Assembly (NCBI GenBank): GCA_018694455.1
Contig: JABHNP010000335.1
Location: forward strand, 1-23,573
Direction: 5' to 3'
Origin: Planctomycetaceae bacterium
Lineage (GTDB): Bacteria; Planctomycetota; Planctomycetia; Pirellulales; UBA1268
DNA: 23,573 nt
Below the pieces are notes generated by a model, which saw nothing but the letters and a program-made list of their open reading frames with translations, did no database searches and was not told where the DNA came from. The translations under genes were made by a program, and so were the position numbers. Below, piece by piece: positions 18,601 through 21,030 of this stretch (its first letter is position 1; each line of letters starts with the position of its first letter).

Positions 18601-19295
18601 TCCATCGGCTCACTACCATCAAAATAAACAATGATTTCATTTGCAGATTGACTCAGCGTGAGATTCTCTGGGTCACCGGCAAGGTTCGGACGGTCTAACG
18701 GTTGAGGCACAACAGACACAACATTTGGTCCCAGACTCAACCGGAATGGAATCGTTGTCGATGAGCCGCTATTAAACTGGTCAACAGCACCCGTATCATC
18801 CGGTAGCGTAGTCAATCCATTGATCGTAATCTGGTATGTATCGTCAGGGAGACTGTTTGCAAAGCGGACAACAACCTGATTCTCATTTGGAGCATCATCT
18901 ACAACAATTGCCCCGGGAGACACCGTGACATCTAGAAAAGAACCAGTCACACCAAACGGATCATTCGCACGGCCACTTCGCTCGACGGTAATTCCCCCAA
19001 GAAGAGATGCTGGGTCAATCTGTGTTTCTGGCGTAAACCTCAACACAATTTGCTGAGGTGAAATATCGAGTGAGGGTGTTGCTACATCTCCTGCCTGATG
19101 GAATGGAGATTCAGTTTCGATATACGAAGCCACGTATTCGAAAGCCAGCATTTTTCGAGGTTCAAGACCTTCAACTTGTTGAAAGGCACTTTTGTCGTGT
19201 TGGCGATCCCTCTTACCGACTCGGGATGGCTTCAATCCCCGAGACCGTGATGAAAAGAGAAAATGCACGGATCCGAACCAATCGGGAAACCTCAT
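3678..19295 (-). CDS. Giant multidomain surface/secreted protein with LEPR-x-ML motif, two zincin domains, repeat modules and eight Fn3 domains
   Basis: A 5,205-residue protein in one uninterrupted frame, probably exported or cell-surface and used in adhesion or matrix interaction (inference from domains). It starts at ATG 19295, with AAAGG ten bases upstream. Domains, N to C: LEPRKML at 44-50; SbsA/Big-like Ig domains about 70-300; degenerate zincin about 370-552; PPC domain about 554-671; beta-helix about 793-1317; intact M8-like zincin about 1318-1526 with HELGH at 1430-1434; PPC-like about 1746-1814; 21-residue tandem repeats 1834-1896; nine-module array about 1914-2489; PPC-like about 2700-2860; propeller-like about 2880-3245; jelly-roll about 3260-3620; second beta-helix about 3880-4150; eight Fn3 domains about 4425-5205. 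There is no long hydrophobic N-terminal segment and no recognisable C-terminal anchor. The domain set and LEPR motif fit giant proteins known from planctomycetes. The frame is certain; the exact role is unknown. Confidence 0.93.
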   Translation of the reverse strand: MRFPDWFGSVHFLFSSRSRGLKPSRVGKRDRQHDKSAFQQVEGLEPRKMLAFEYVASYIETESPFHQAGDVATPSLDISPQQIVLRFTPETQIDPASLLGGITVERSGRANDPFGVTGSFLDVTVSPGAIVVDDAPNENQVVVRFANSLPDDTYQITINGLTTLPDDTGAVDQFNSGSSTTIPFRLSLGPNVVSVVPQPLDRPNLAGDPENLTLSQSANEIIVYFDGSEPMDQASVEDTDLYQLIEIDEATAVEQSSVSPTTATYTAATNSVALEFASIDNNKTFRLEIGGSGLPVVPSAIAEAGAGTSFATAQDGLGDVATPNVLPPEGVSINGVISVNPTITSTAPVVAGENEELNFPGNAGSIFESGHRDIPVNLGMEHHGQTLPAGPATVIPTRFYNFRTDYGTDPQGQTLANQITETQKQRTREIFEIFSRYLGVQFVESADLTTPANNTVTIATGDLRAFDTTLPTTPAGLAGTTTAGNVAIMDSTENWGLSEYGGFWFRTAMQQVGELLGLHHSFDLPSIMGGGLNGEAIFPGDYDLVEARQLFPNAGSDIDLYTFTLSGDGAFTAETIVNRPGDPVTSKLDTVLTLYREDPDANERVIVARNDDSFGSDSRIQVDLTQKNTAGNDYIYYVAVTAAGNDQFNPEIAESGSGGQSEGAYQLLVKHVDKASSSNTVTDASGTPLDGDRDGQAGGVFSFWFQTAEASKTIYVDKIATATWATVTTEVTSTAELTVDDATGITAGMRVYGTNVPEGVTVVGAPVGNVITISESIPPTVLVAANTSLRFAPAEGNQDGSLANPFTTVKAAIAEANSFTTDIRTIRIAGNQGNEVSSGLVANSSTVENPHHYYIGKDDQGNILSDGETFIVPGGVTVMIDEGASFRMRRSIVEVGSSSPLAGDSRAGASLQILGVPNEPVQFSSTDRQFDASAGPAPLRSRGHWGGLVFRADSDWQGDVGREAIRPFLNTVNGSIISYGGGQAVVDSQTQAFASIQIEGARPSLGFNTIATAAGAAIAATPQSFEEGNGRIGVDLRGNQLFDNSINGVFLLIDTEFGSGTQKLDISARFNDTEVVHVLQENLFIEGGAGGFVRDVNGVESIRPSGRLQIDPGVVVKSYGGRIELERGRSQLIAEGQGYDQVVFTSFGDNRYGAGGTFDSNGNLPDTYAAGDWGGFVGNVGSDISIDNAYIAHAGGLVAIEGGFDRFNAVETHQGDLRLANTRIEFNADGNATGTRNARGGNEAATVFVRGSQPIIVGNDFRNNAGATISINSNALTDAVQGDHGRQTGAVGRFGQFDLNQGPLVRENRISETISGDSSVVSEFTIDVIYGGGLNANVETATAAAVTRWEEIIIGDLSDQGPIDDFQITVQAGLLGDPDSDGSGGVLANAGPRLRRSASDPNPFLPYTGEVGVDMADTGNVQALTEVMIHELGHALGFVSSVLDDFNYLDASTNFLGPQALAQYQKISPGAQTVPMQPGGSHWDETEFGVEIMTPFWSPNSVLSMLTVGLFDDLGYDVNYARADPYTTPNGTDLFPPAGASAGSAIAGMDIRAEEVTGEKVWDDADIVHVLRDTIDVNNFHTETGLKLLSNSQSSLVVKLDSPDAGLTASGEALDIRDRIGGSVQIVGQPGYPVVLTSLADDTVGASLDINGFPVFDTNADEDATAPSAGDWRSLKFDPLSNDRNVGVFVESERAYTAGLDVNSNTNAAEYVGIIAPNNPETNLVGVPNTFESTQEKNGDDVRRLGFEVHGTIAADDPTDVDVYSFYGYGGSEVWFDIDKTSKALDTQLEILDASGNVLARSFDSINDIGVVRADSSPDVAENAGGEAIVVGPEQAVTGVVGVANGVAAAVDGAEQAVTGVVGVANGVAAAVDGAEQAVTGVVGVADGVAAEVNGFEANAVGVWAEIDAVQTDVTTLTIDTNAYNGQLVGAAVLKNGVVEGLTVTGIEGDVVSLSGTITVGVDDVISFIFPNATAVTTNRIVLDDASGVVNAVKVVGADITELTRVNDSDLPSDTVELSEQISVSNTSSFGFGFNSDTIVVDTTGLNWGIGALVGAAITQNGVPTPWTVSSIVAGELIVAVPGNLDVADGDVLGFAFAGAPVTTDHIRIDDASLATVGEAVTVNGVATGETVAAGGIDLVANTVRLTGTITVEENDFVEFTFAGTKTTTRVTIGDATGIVEGVLVNGAAGIPADTRVAVGGVSALPGGGAVIELDATVDILNTDTIGFGFESDTIPLDTSGLDGAVAGAAITLNGTATGEIVTSIAAGELAASGVIDNVSNGDVLGFAFAGAPVTTDHIRVDDASLATVGEAVTVNGVGTGETVAGIDLAANTVRLSGDITIEDADFVEFDFIGAKTTTRVTIGDATGIVEGVLVNGAAGIPADTRVAVGGVTLFDLIDPTAGAIIELDAAVDILNTDTVGFGFIADTITIDDITDISIGSPVGGEGIDPDTTVLDTDGANISISFGDTGDPAAPTTVNVADGAQITFAQRGFNLDHANILPGTLAGVIYQGNTATQEFSVARDGTFSFTAIGDPVSEATSESSIDLTTGVVTLEFDVAPTASLELRDLSYEWARIPLDATGLAFLANGELGGYSLNKDAHRGADSYSSNPRDAGLRMTLPGNAGNYSQFFVRVRSQADAGTPVDTIDAGKTSGRYQLRMRLRQQDEKPGSVVTFADVRYATTGIDVTGLPNNSPLTGTAGEDKTANDTSSTAQPLGSLLAIDRNTISVGGDMSDATDVDWYEFEVDYEQIQVLEGINDGVKSWATTFDIDFGSGVRGDYTISVFDADTNELIYVGRDSNVADDLADPLQGNTDADDLTRGSAGVNDPFIGSVQLTEGTYYVAVSTNAQLPDQLDQNFVSAATNPNVRLEPLSSINRIVDDKIGSAGYRREASVFGPAQNEGRSVISTADGFALQANVQPFTLADMTVFITEGNRLRTINPFTGAADSQPAGYTYATNQSAADLDMLSDGRLVVYMNEGSAANVGTVYVIDPATGGRTQLWGDSIPNRPGNPAATDYWQSNSSPDALAIGYSGVATYNAGSNNAGSAASATYYAVRDGNSSRIYGADSGGNASSSTAAPPAHRFGYMGDVDPTITSPTVGLQFLNEDKGSSLFAVSRDGQFFRLARPGHGGATRPGTINVFDVVDFNTTEILNGRQLGGLATGPVNLEGGRFNGTFFAVTTDGELFCIDPTGGAGGEAVIVDNVFDSDGDGIADSWISNPTGNNVRGLAFSPLDVNLWHTTTDRSDNITSSITHDLTRVGTVTGGQSMHFGLEEWVAGNTPYVEYRDVDGGGAGQFGVRSSGVWQRHLSAGLGISESTYNLPGGAHGRMQTDAFSLAGYNTTDKPTLYFSYWLETQDAQASTNPGNQMRDSARVLGSIDGGQTWELLATNNQQRSSLDGAGPMAELPPRLTPSANAANAGSDASENQQVQELFDTAEWRQARVDLGQFAGESSVLLRFDFSTGGDLDRGGQINNAKIVADATRSVVSVTALGNLQNDVTVVLDSVQGLVEVVGNIASPNAEIVFDETASSTGTATVVSIDAATNAVVLRPVDVAVELENVYGVGDLVDFYSAGESRDNINGNASTLGDFGSPTARSEDNNYRGFNIDAIMVGFAERGEAVVNASAEPNAQFFTFNEDRSLFDYPEQVLQGEYQLEIRRGTEFGTQDDETIGRFDSIFPGEPSSFVTINTTFDTNDRMVRETAVISRELEVNSLDVVDGVVVTEAGHAVVPLGPLGGGLGTLLQGDDATVTTQHSVLKWAVDLANQPAAVLEVAYSVNEEEQLTQLPDAFTIADETDLPTGDGVALSVDGGINWTRIANFSTTTTFSGFGTYETTLEIDLLDAGLVLSDTTVIGVFRSDANEGGITVRNAVIRTAPVIATSGLVGDKNNEFENQQGQFIVQNTIVTDASTYGIRIDAGRVGDGSQSPDLGVAQNRAVLNNAGLVPGAVVTNTVVANSGVAGIYFGGTPDTANDTDSVRPYGRLVNNTIYGGGSGIGIDVANNAAPTILNNVFSELDTGVKVDSSSRLDGVGDASTVIGTSAFYLVGTEVAGTTQSLGLTLTEDPFVDKARNNFYPAANSRIIDSSMNSLEDRPGFTVVKDSINIPDSPILAPQKDLYGLTRDDDPDVASIPGLGLNAFKDRGAIERLDITQPEASLAVPLDQSKIAPIDLNNTLHAVELEGDAARQQEKFVLQLSDIGTGIDQISVTQNENTSVTVIGVYARVSGNFVNLNTLTLDTVDYSGLLANASVSINNVDAGVTVTSIAGTTLTLSGPVTAVDNSVISFGFGDTTTVSTNRVVVSDADSVNAGILINGINGVAGANAIAVVDSTMNTIELDQAASVVSNAEVTLTAFLLQRDGQVLEAGNDYFFQYNTNTNQVVFAAASTFGLGDYELQVAPTVQDLAGNSLLVNDSINGTTEFSIVLLDVPSAPSAPLGTSGDEQVTLTWGVPSTSASAPITDYIIETSDNDGLTWFVFNDETSASTTAIVTTHNGVTLVNGTPYRFRVRGVTRVGEGENSPQSAAITPLRLPTAPLNLAVVTGNAQLDFSWTAPTDDGEDLAGTDSIVDYLVEYSSDAGATWTAHTSNPTSSPVTVTGLTGGVGYLLRVAARNARGQGDYATTTVAETPQGVPGLVQNLLLVAGVGEVTLDWDAGTDGALGIDEYVVKFSINSSAFVDNNWNSNVAGPVTESGLSTGDSVVAQVFAKNGNGDGPVATSNTVVVAGTPGVVTGLVFTEEDGAIALSWTAPADTGGYPVEDYIIESTSDGGATWVAESDISNATTATISSHNGVPLVNGNEYSFRVSTKTSIATGSSTEITGGPAVPHTLPSAPVLNTPTSDDGSIGMTWSAPDNGGKPITDYVVQYKRASRTEWSTFTDGTSTATSATITGVNNGVSYVVRVAAVNQKGQGPWSAESSDVVPGNVPVQVTDLAATAQDGAVGLTWTVPTSTLTVTSHQIQYKKQSDSTWTTFSGTIAIEESVATATVTGLDNGVVYSFEVVAVNAVGSSPAATVSAEPFELPGVVQNLTASNAGNRVNLTWSAPTSDGGSDITDYAVQYRLASSSTWLTYNDGVSTGLSANVAGLSVGQSYEFQVAAITRFGTGAYAQSGTVTVGSVAPAPARVSAWRDGNNIQVLWDLVTMPAGVTFQYYQIQYREVGTSAWSNIATDTFNSELLSGSNFTRGKTYQFQVAAVANTGTGAYKISNNVTY
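3681..6023 (-). other. Array of eight fibronectin type III domains at the C-terminus of the giant protein
   Basis: Residues about 4425-5205 contain eight consecutive Fn3 domains, each about 95-100 residues. Each has a Pro-rich start, an L-x-W strand (VTLTWGVP, LDFSWTAP, VTLDWDAG, IALSWTAP, IGMTWSAP, VGLTWTVP, VNLTWSAP, IQVLWDLV), a Tyr-containing C strand (DYIIE, DYVVQYK) and a final F-x-V-x-A strand. Bacterial Fn3 arrays are mostly found in extracellular enzymes and adhesins as spacers or binding domains. The last Fn3 ends right at the stop codon. Confidence 0.9.
6250..6615 (-). repeat. Two dispersed copies of the beta-rich module (C-terminal site)
   Basis: Residues about 4228-4348 hold two modules in tandem: LTLDTVDYSGLLANASV through TLTLSGPVTAVDNSVISFGF, then NRVVVSDADSVNAGILINGI through NTIELDQAASVVSNAEVTLTAF. 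They separate DQISVTQNENTSVTV from LLQRDGQVLEAGNDYFFQYN, which look like two halves of one Ig-like domain. Confidence 0.65.
6840..7660 (-). other. Second right-handed beta-helix region of the giant protein
   Basis: Residues about 3880-4150 show beta-helix coils typical of pectin-lyase-like repeats: FIVQNTIVTDASTYGIRID, VVTNTVVANSGVAGIYFGG, LVNNTIYGGGSGIGIDVAN and PTILNNVFSELDTGVKVD. The segment ends with GLNAFKDRGAIERLD, resembling the choice-of-anchor/right-handed-helix ends common in planctomycetes. Confidence 0.7.
8440..9520 (-). other. Jelly-roll (lectin/MAM-like) region of the giant protein, interrupted by a module
   Basis: Residues about 3260-3620 contain LYFSYWLETQ, SARVLGSIDGGQTWELLATN, WRQARVDLGQFAGESSVLLRF and, after an interruption, YRGFNIDAIMVGFAERGE. 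This is the pattern of a concanavalin-like/MAM-type beta-sandwich, where the last strand normally follows soon after RFDFSTGG. A module-like segment (about 8592-8850) sits between these parts. Confidence 0.55.
8592..8850 (-). repeat. Dispersed, diverged copy of the beta-rich module (middle site)
   Basis: Residues about 3483-3567 run from SVVSVTALGNLQNDVTVVLDS through VEVVGNIASPNAEIVF and TATVVSIDAATNAVVLRP to DLVDFYS. The strand order and the final aromatic strand fit the module, but the match is weaker than in the main array. It splits the jelly-roll region. Confidence 0.45.
9560..10660 (-). other. Propeller-like region of the giant protein with a Ca-binding DxDxDG loop
   Basis: Residues about 2880-3245 have repeated strands of the type MTVFITEGNRLRTINPFTG, VGTVYVIDPATGG, FFAVTTDGELFCIDPTGG and VRGLAFSPLDVNLWH, as in beta-propellers. 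A DSDGDGIAD loop encoded near 9655-9690 resembles thrombospondin-type-3 or dockerin calcium loops. The blade number cannot be set by eye. Confidence 0.45.
10715..11195 (-). other. Third PPC-like domain in the giant protein
   Basis: Residues about 2701-2861 read TANDTSSTAQPLGSL, SDATDVDWYEFEVDYEQ, then GDYTISVFDADTNELIYVGRD and EGTYYVAVS. This is a PPC domain with the usual Asn-Asp/Ser-rich entry and a DVDWY strand. A segment before it (SGRYQLRMRLRQQDEKPGS) belongs to the same conserved planctomycete scaffold as far as I can recall. Confidence 0.65.
11829..13556 (-). repeat. Nine-copy array of a ~60-residue beta-rich module
   Basis: Residues about 1914-2489 consist of nine consecutive modules of 55-68 residues. 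The shared pattern is: Thr-Thr, a strand such as RVTIGDATGI, then a Gly-Val-Asn-Gly type turn, then a Thr-x-Val strand, a strand such as TVRLSGTITV, an Asp-containing turn, and a final F-x-F pair (VEFTF, IGFGF, LGFAF). Modules 3-4-5 and 6-7-8 are paralogous triplets. I cannot assign a named domain family. Similar strings occur in adhesin- and tail-fibre-like proteins, from memory. Confidence 0.85.
12021..13190 (-). repeat. Direct duplication of a ~585-bp three-module unit
   Basis: Copy 1 spans 12603-13190 (588 bp) and copy 2 spans 12021-12602 (582 bp), so the period is 570-588 bp depending on small in-frame indels. Positions 12124-12224 are identical to 12694-12794 over 101 bp. Another nearly identical stretch pairs about 12350-12452 with about 12926-13028. 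Other parts of the unit have diverged, so similarity is patchy. Confidence 0.88.
13608..13796 (-). repeat. 63-bp tandem repeat, three copies, encoding an apolar 21-residue unit
   Basis: Three adjacent 63-bp units lie at 13608-13670, 13671-13733 and 13734-13796. The second and third differ at two positions; the first is clearly diverged in its left half. Each encodes a 21-residue unit rich in Ala, Val and Gly (AEQAVTGVVGVANGV and so on). The composition suggests helix or a flexible linker, unlike the beta-rich sequence on both sides. The reading frame is kept because the unit is a multiple of three. Confidence 0.92.
13855..14060 (-). other. Second PPC-like domain in the giant protein
   Basis: Residues about 1746-1814 read EVHGTIAADDPTDVDVYSF, then EVWFDIDKTSKALDTQLEIL and DASGNVLARSFD. 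This is a PPC-type pattern. It follows a stretch containing GDWRSLKFDPLSNDRNVGV that I recognise from other planctomycete giant proteins. Borders are approximate. Confidence 0.55.
14719..15342 (-). other. Intact leishmanolysin (M8)-like zincin domain of the giant protein
   Basis: Residues about 1318-1526 carry HELGHALGF (His1430, Glu1431, His1434, Gly1437), a distant third histidine in GGSHWDE (His1482), and a Met-turn methionine in VEIMTP (Met1493). They close with LFDDLGYDVNYARAD. The spacing HExxHxxGF, then H about 48 residues later, then Met 11 residues on, matches the leishmanolysin (GP63) family of zinc metalloproteases rather than matrixins. All metal ligands are present, so activity is plausible. 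A PDSDGSGG loop (DSDGSG) upstream may bind calcium. Confidence 0.75.
15345..16918 (-). other. First right-handed beta-helix region of the giant protein
   Basis: Residues about 793-1317 open with DGSLANPFTTVKAAIAEA, the classic entry to a pectin-lyase-like parallel beta-helix. They continue with short strand-turn repeats, for example GGRIELERGRSQLIAEG and VFTSFGDNRYGAGG, and several GDWGG turns. Such folds usually bind or cleave polysaccharides or serve as adhesin stalks. No catalytic residues could be assigned. Confidence 0.65.
16930..17128 (-). repeat. Single dispersed copy of the beta-rich module (N-terminal site)
   Basis: Residues about 724-789 contain ELTVDDATGITAGMRVYG, then VPEGVTVVGAPVGNVITIS, and end in a strand LRFAP. 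The pattern matches the modules of the nine-copy array. The copy sits between IYVDK and the beta-helix entry DGSLANPF, which I would expect to be nearly adjacent in related planctomycete proteins. Confidence 0.6.
17283..17635 (-). other. PPC (bacterial pre-peptidase C-terminal) domain in the giant protein
   Basis: Residues about 554-671 show the usual PPC pattern: DLYTFTLSGDG, then SKLDTVLTLYRED, then ARNDDSFGSDSRIQVDL, and finally YYVAVTA and GAYQLLVKH. PPC domains accompany secreted proteases and surface proteins and often bind polysaccharide or calcium. It directly follows the degenerate zincin, as PPC domains commonly follow proteases. Confidence 0.75.
17640..18185 (-). other. Degenerate (pseudo-) zincin domain of the giant protein
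   Basis: Residues about 371-552 look like a matrixin-type metalloprotease domain. They contain the helix TETQKQRTREIFEIFSRYLG and the strand NVAIMD, then a motif that aligns with HExxHxxGxxHS followed by a Met-turn-like SIM. At the zinc/catalytic positions the sequence reads Gln510, Gln511 and Glu514 instead of His, Glu and His; only the third ligand, His520, remains. The domain should therefore be inactive as a classical zinc protease. Confidence 0.65.
18400..19085 (-). other. N-terminal Ig-like (SbsA/Big-type) domains of the giant protein
   Basis: Residues about 70-300 contain two segments with the pattern of bacterial SbsA/Big-type Ig-like domains: a strand such as IVLRFTPETQIDPAS or IIVYFDGSEPMDQAS, then closing strands NQVVVRFANSLPDDTYQITI and FRLEIGGSGLPV. 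Such domains are structural spacers on surface proteins. Borders are approximate. Confidence 0.6.
19146..19166 (-). other. LEPR-x-ML motif near the N-terminus of the giant protein
   Basis: Residues 44-50 read LEPRKML, preceded by EG and a basic stretch (GKRDRQHDK). The LEPR-x-LL type motif is a known N-terminal hallmark of very large planctomycete proteins and is suspected to act in export or sorting. Here the first position of the terminal pair is Met instead of Leu. Confidence 0.85.
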
Positions 19296-19811
19296 ATGTA
19301 CTCAACCTTTAGATTGATAAGAAACAACATGAACCATGGAATTCGGCCTAGACTGTCCTCGAGCCACCACACCTTGTGCGAAGCAGACTCTTATTCGAAT
19401 TGAGATACGGTCATCCCAAAAGCCTCTATCCCCATCTTTAATCGATCAAAACATGCGTCCTTGCAAAGTCAACTTGTAATTGACCGTATCACTTGCCTTC
19501 TCCAACATCAACAAATTGGTTTTTCGGAAAAATCGCACCAAATTTGGCACAATCACCGATGCAACCCCCTCTATTTAGCCGTGTTTGCTAATGAGTACAT
19601 TTATTGTAATCATCAGAATTCATTATCACCCAGCGTTTTCCCACGGATAAGCCATTCATTCGTGAATTTCGCTGAGAAAGAAGGGCCATGTAACTGGTAA
19701 CGTTCTCAAGCAGAATTTGTTACCAGATTTTTGACGCCCCGGGATTCCTCACGAACTCCATTATCGCAAAACTGATTCTCTAGCCTACGTACGAGCCATG
19801 CCGTTTGTTCA
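19296..19811. other. Divergent intergenic region between the giant gene and the BtuF-like gene
   Basis: A 516-bp AT-rich gap that must hold the promoters of both genes. I could not pick a convincing -35/-10 pair. It contains a 10-bp inverted repeat (19404-19413 and 19481-19490), an A/T-rich imperfect hairpin around 19512-19546, a small hairpin with a TTCG loop at 19654-19667, and a terminator-like hairpin at 19694-19731. A 79-codon frame at 19461-19700 with a TTG start resembles nothing and is not called. No B12-box of a cobalamin riboswitch was seen. Confidence 0.6.
19694..19731 (+). terminator. Hairpin followed by T-tract in the leader of the BtuF-like gene
   Basis: CTGGTAAC (19694-19701) pairs perfectly with GTTACCAG (19719-19726). 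Inside, TTCT pairs with AGAA around a five-base loop, separated by a small internal bulge. The right arm is followed by ATTTTTG on the plus strand. This is the form of an intrinsic terminator or attenuator, 80 bp before the start codon of the BtuF-like gene. It may also end a small RNA made from the gap, or the inverted repeat may be an operator. Confidence 0.5.
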
Positions 19812-20777
19812 ATGAAAAAGCCGGCTAAATACCCGAAAACAATATCTCTGCTTCCTGCGGGGACAGAACTCATTTCTGCGATAGCAACGGACAACTGTCT
19901 CGTTGGACGGTCACATGAATGCGACTGGCCGCCCGAGGTGAAGAGCCTGCCAGCGCTCACTTCGGCAGCCATTGACCCGATGGCATCGAGTTCGGCCATT
20001 GACCAACACGTGAAAGGCTCCGAAAGAACGCCGCTGTTTACTGTGGAAGAATCGCTCCTCACTTCTCTTGCTCCAGATCTGATCGTGACACAAGCAGCCT
20101 GTGATGTATGTGCCATTGATGCGAAACAGGTCATCGCAATAGCCGACACCATTCGTCTTTCTGATGGCACTTCACCAGACGTGTTGACCCTTTCGCCTGA
20201 ATCCCTCGACGACCTGTTTTCCGATATCGTGCGGGTTGGAGAAGCACTTGGAGCGACAGAACAAGCAAACCATCTCCTCGATGTACTGAAAAAACGCTGC
20301 AAGAACGTTGCTACACAGTGCCATGACATCATTGATCATCATTCAAAACAAAATCTTGCCCGTCCACATATCGCCCTTATCGAATGGCTCGATCCACCCA
20401 TGTCTGCAGGAAATTGGGTGCCTGAAATGATTCAGATGGTAGGGGCAACTGATGCCCTAAGGGCTGATGGAGGAAAGTCCCACTGGATTGACTGGGCAGA
20501 CGTCGCTGCTGCTGATCCTGATGTCGTCATTCTTATTCCATGCGGCTTTGAACTGCAGCGGGTACTGACTGAGGCCAAAACGCCGGCTGTCTGGCCACAC
20601 CTCAAAGATCTTCGGGCAACACGTGAAGGCAACCTCTTTGCTGTTGATGGCCACCACCTCTTTAATCGTCCGGGCCCACGACTGATCGATTCACTTGAAG
20701 TGCTTGCTGAGATCGTCCATCCAGAGGTGTTCCAGTTCAAAGCCACCACTCAATTTGCGAAACGGGTTGAGTCTTAA
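19812..20777 (+). CDS. BtuF-like cobalamin/metal periplasmic-binding-fold protein without signal peptide
   Basis: 321 residues of the class III periplasmic-binding fold (BtuF/FhuD type), as used to capture vitamin B12, siderophore iron or hemin. Evidence: ISLLPAGTELISAI at 11-24, LVGRSHECDWP at 30-40, LAPDLIVTQAACDVCAI at 86-102 (with CxxC at 97-100), EWLDPPMSAGNWVPEM at 191-206, and a C-terminal lobe with DPDVVILIPCGF at 236-246 and REGNLFAVDGHHLFNRPGPR at 271-290. The SHECDWP and TQ-x2-C-x-VCA motifs mark the subgroup usually annotated as cobalamin-binding protein. There is no signal peptide or lipobox, so the protein is probably cytoplasmic. No permease (BtuC) or ATPase (BtuD) gene is adjacent. 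The ATG at 19812 has no clear Shine-Dalgarno sequence, and no better start is visible. Fold call secure; ligand uncertain. Confidence 0.85.
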   Translation: MKKPAKYPKTISLLPAGTELISAIATDNCLVGRSHECDWPPEVKSLPALTSAAIDPMASSSAIDQHVKGSERTPLFTVEESLLTSLAPDLIVTQAACDVCAIDAKQVIAIADTIRLSDGTSPDVLTLSPESLDDLFSDIVRVGEALGATEQANHLLDVLKKRCKNVATQCHDIIDHHSKQNLARPHIALIEWLDPPMSAGNWVPEMIQMVGATDALRADGGKSHWIDWADVAAADPDVVILIPCGFELQRVLTEAKTPAVWPHLKDLRATREGNLFAVDGHHLFNRPGPRLIDSLEVLAEIVHPEVFQFKATTQFAKRVES

Positions 20778-20785
20778 CTTCTGAT

Positions 20786-20800
20786 AAACGAACTCGTTTT
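20786..20800 (+). terminator. Weak terminator-like palindrome after the BtuF-like gene
   Basis: AAACGA and TCGTTT are separated by two bases, and the right arm runs into a short T-run. It lies nine bases after the stop codon. As an RNA hairpin it has only five pairs around a four-base loop, so termination would be weak. Confidence 0.3.
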
Positions 20801-20933
20801 GTACAGAGAACCCAAAGAAGGCACTGCTGAACTTTTGCTCTTGTACGTCCGTCAAAAGTCACGGAACCATTGATTTGTGGTGGTTTTGTGTCGTTTGTAT
20901 GGGTCTCCCGGCACTCTCCACATCCATCTTCAG

Positions 20934-20949
20934 AAAACACCCGTGTTTT
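20934..20949. promoter_or_regulatory. 16-bp palindrome upstream of hflK, possible operator
   Basis: AAAACAC and GTGTTTT form perfect 7-bp arms around CC. The two-base spacer is too short for an RNA hairpin loop but is typical of a dimeric regulator site. It lies a few bases upstream of a weak promoter-like sequence (20952-20980) and 133 bp before the hflK start. Confidence 0.35.
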
Positions 20950-20951
20950 GG

Positions 20952-20980
20952 GTGACTCTACGGAACAGGCAACCTAGACT
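20952..20980 (+). promoter_or_regulatory. Possible weak sigma-70-type promoter of hflKC
   Basis: GTGACT (20952-20957) and TAGACT (20975-20980) are spaced 17 bp apart. Each matches four of six consensus bases. There is no support beyond position and spacing. Confidence 0.25.
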
Positions 20981-21030
20981 ACTTACAGAGAGTATGATGA
21001 TTCTCGCTGGCGGTCGATGGCGATGCTGCC

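Noticed and set aside
19544..19564. Sigma-54-like promoter (TTGGCAC followed by TGCA)
   Set aside because: The distance between the GG and GC elements is 13 instead of 10 bases, so it does not fit the -24/-12 rule.
19461..19700. 79-codon plus-strand frame in the divergent gap
   Set aside because: TTG start without ribosome site, mixed composition, no recognisable motif; it also runs into the hairpin at 19694.
19440..19811. Cobalamin riboswitch upstream of the BtuF-like gene
   Set aside because: No B12-box-like sequence was found in the leader; only a generic hairpin with T-tract is present.
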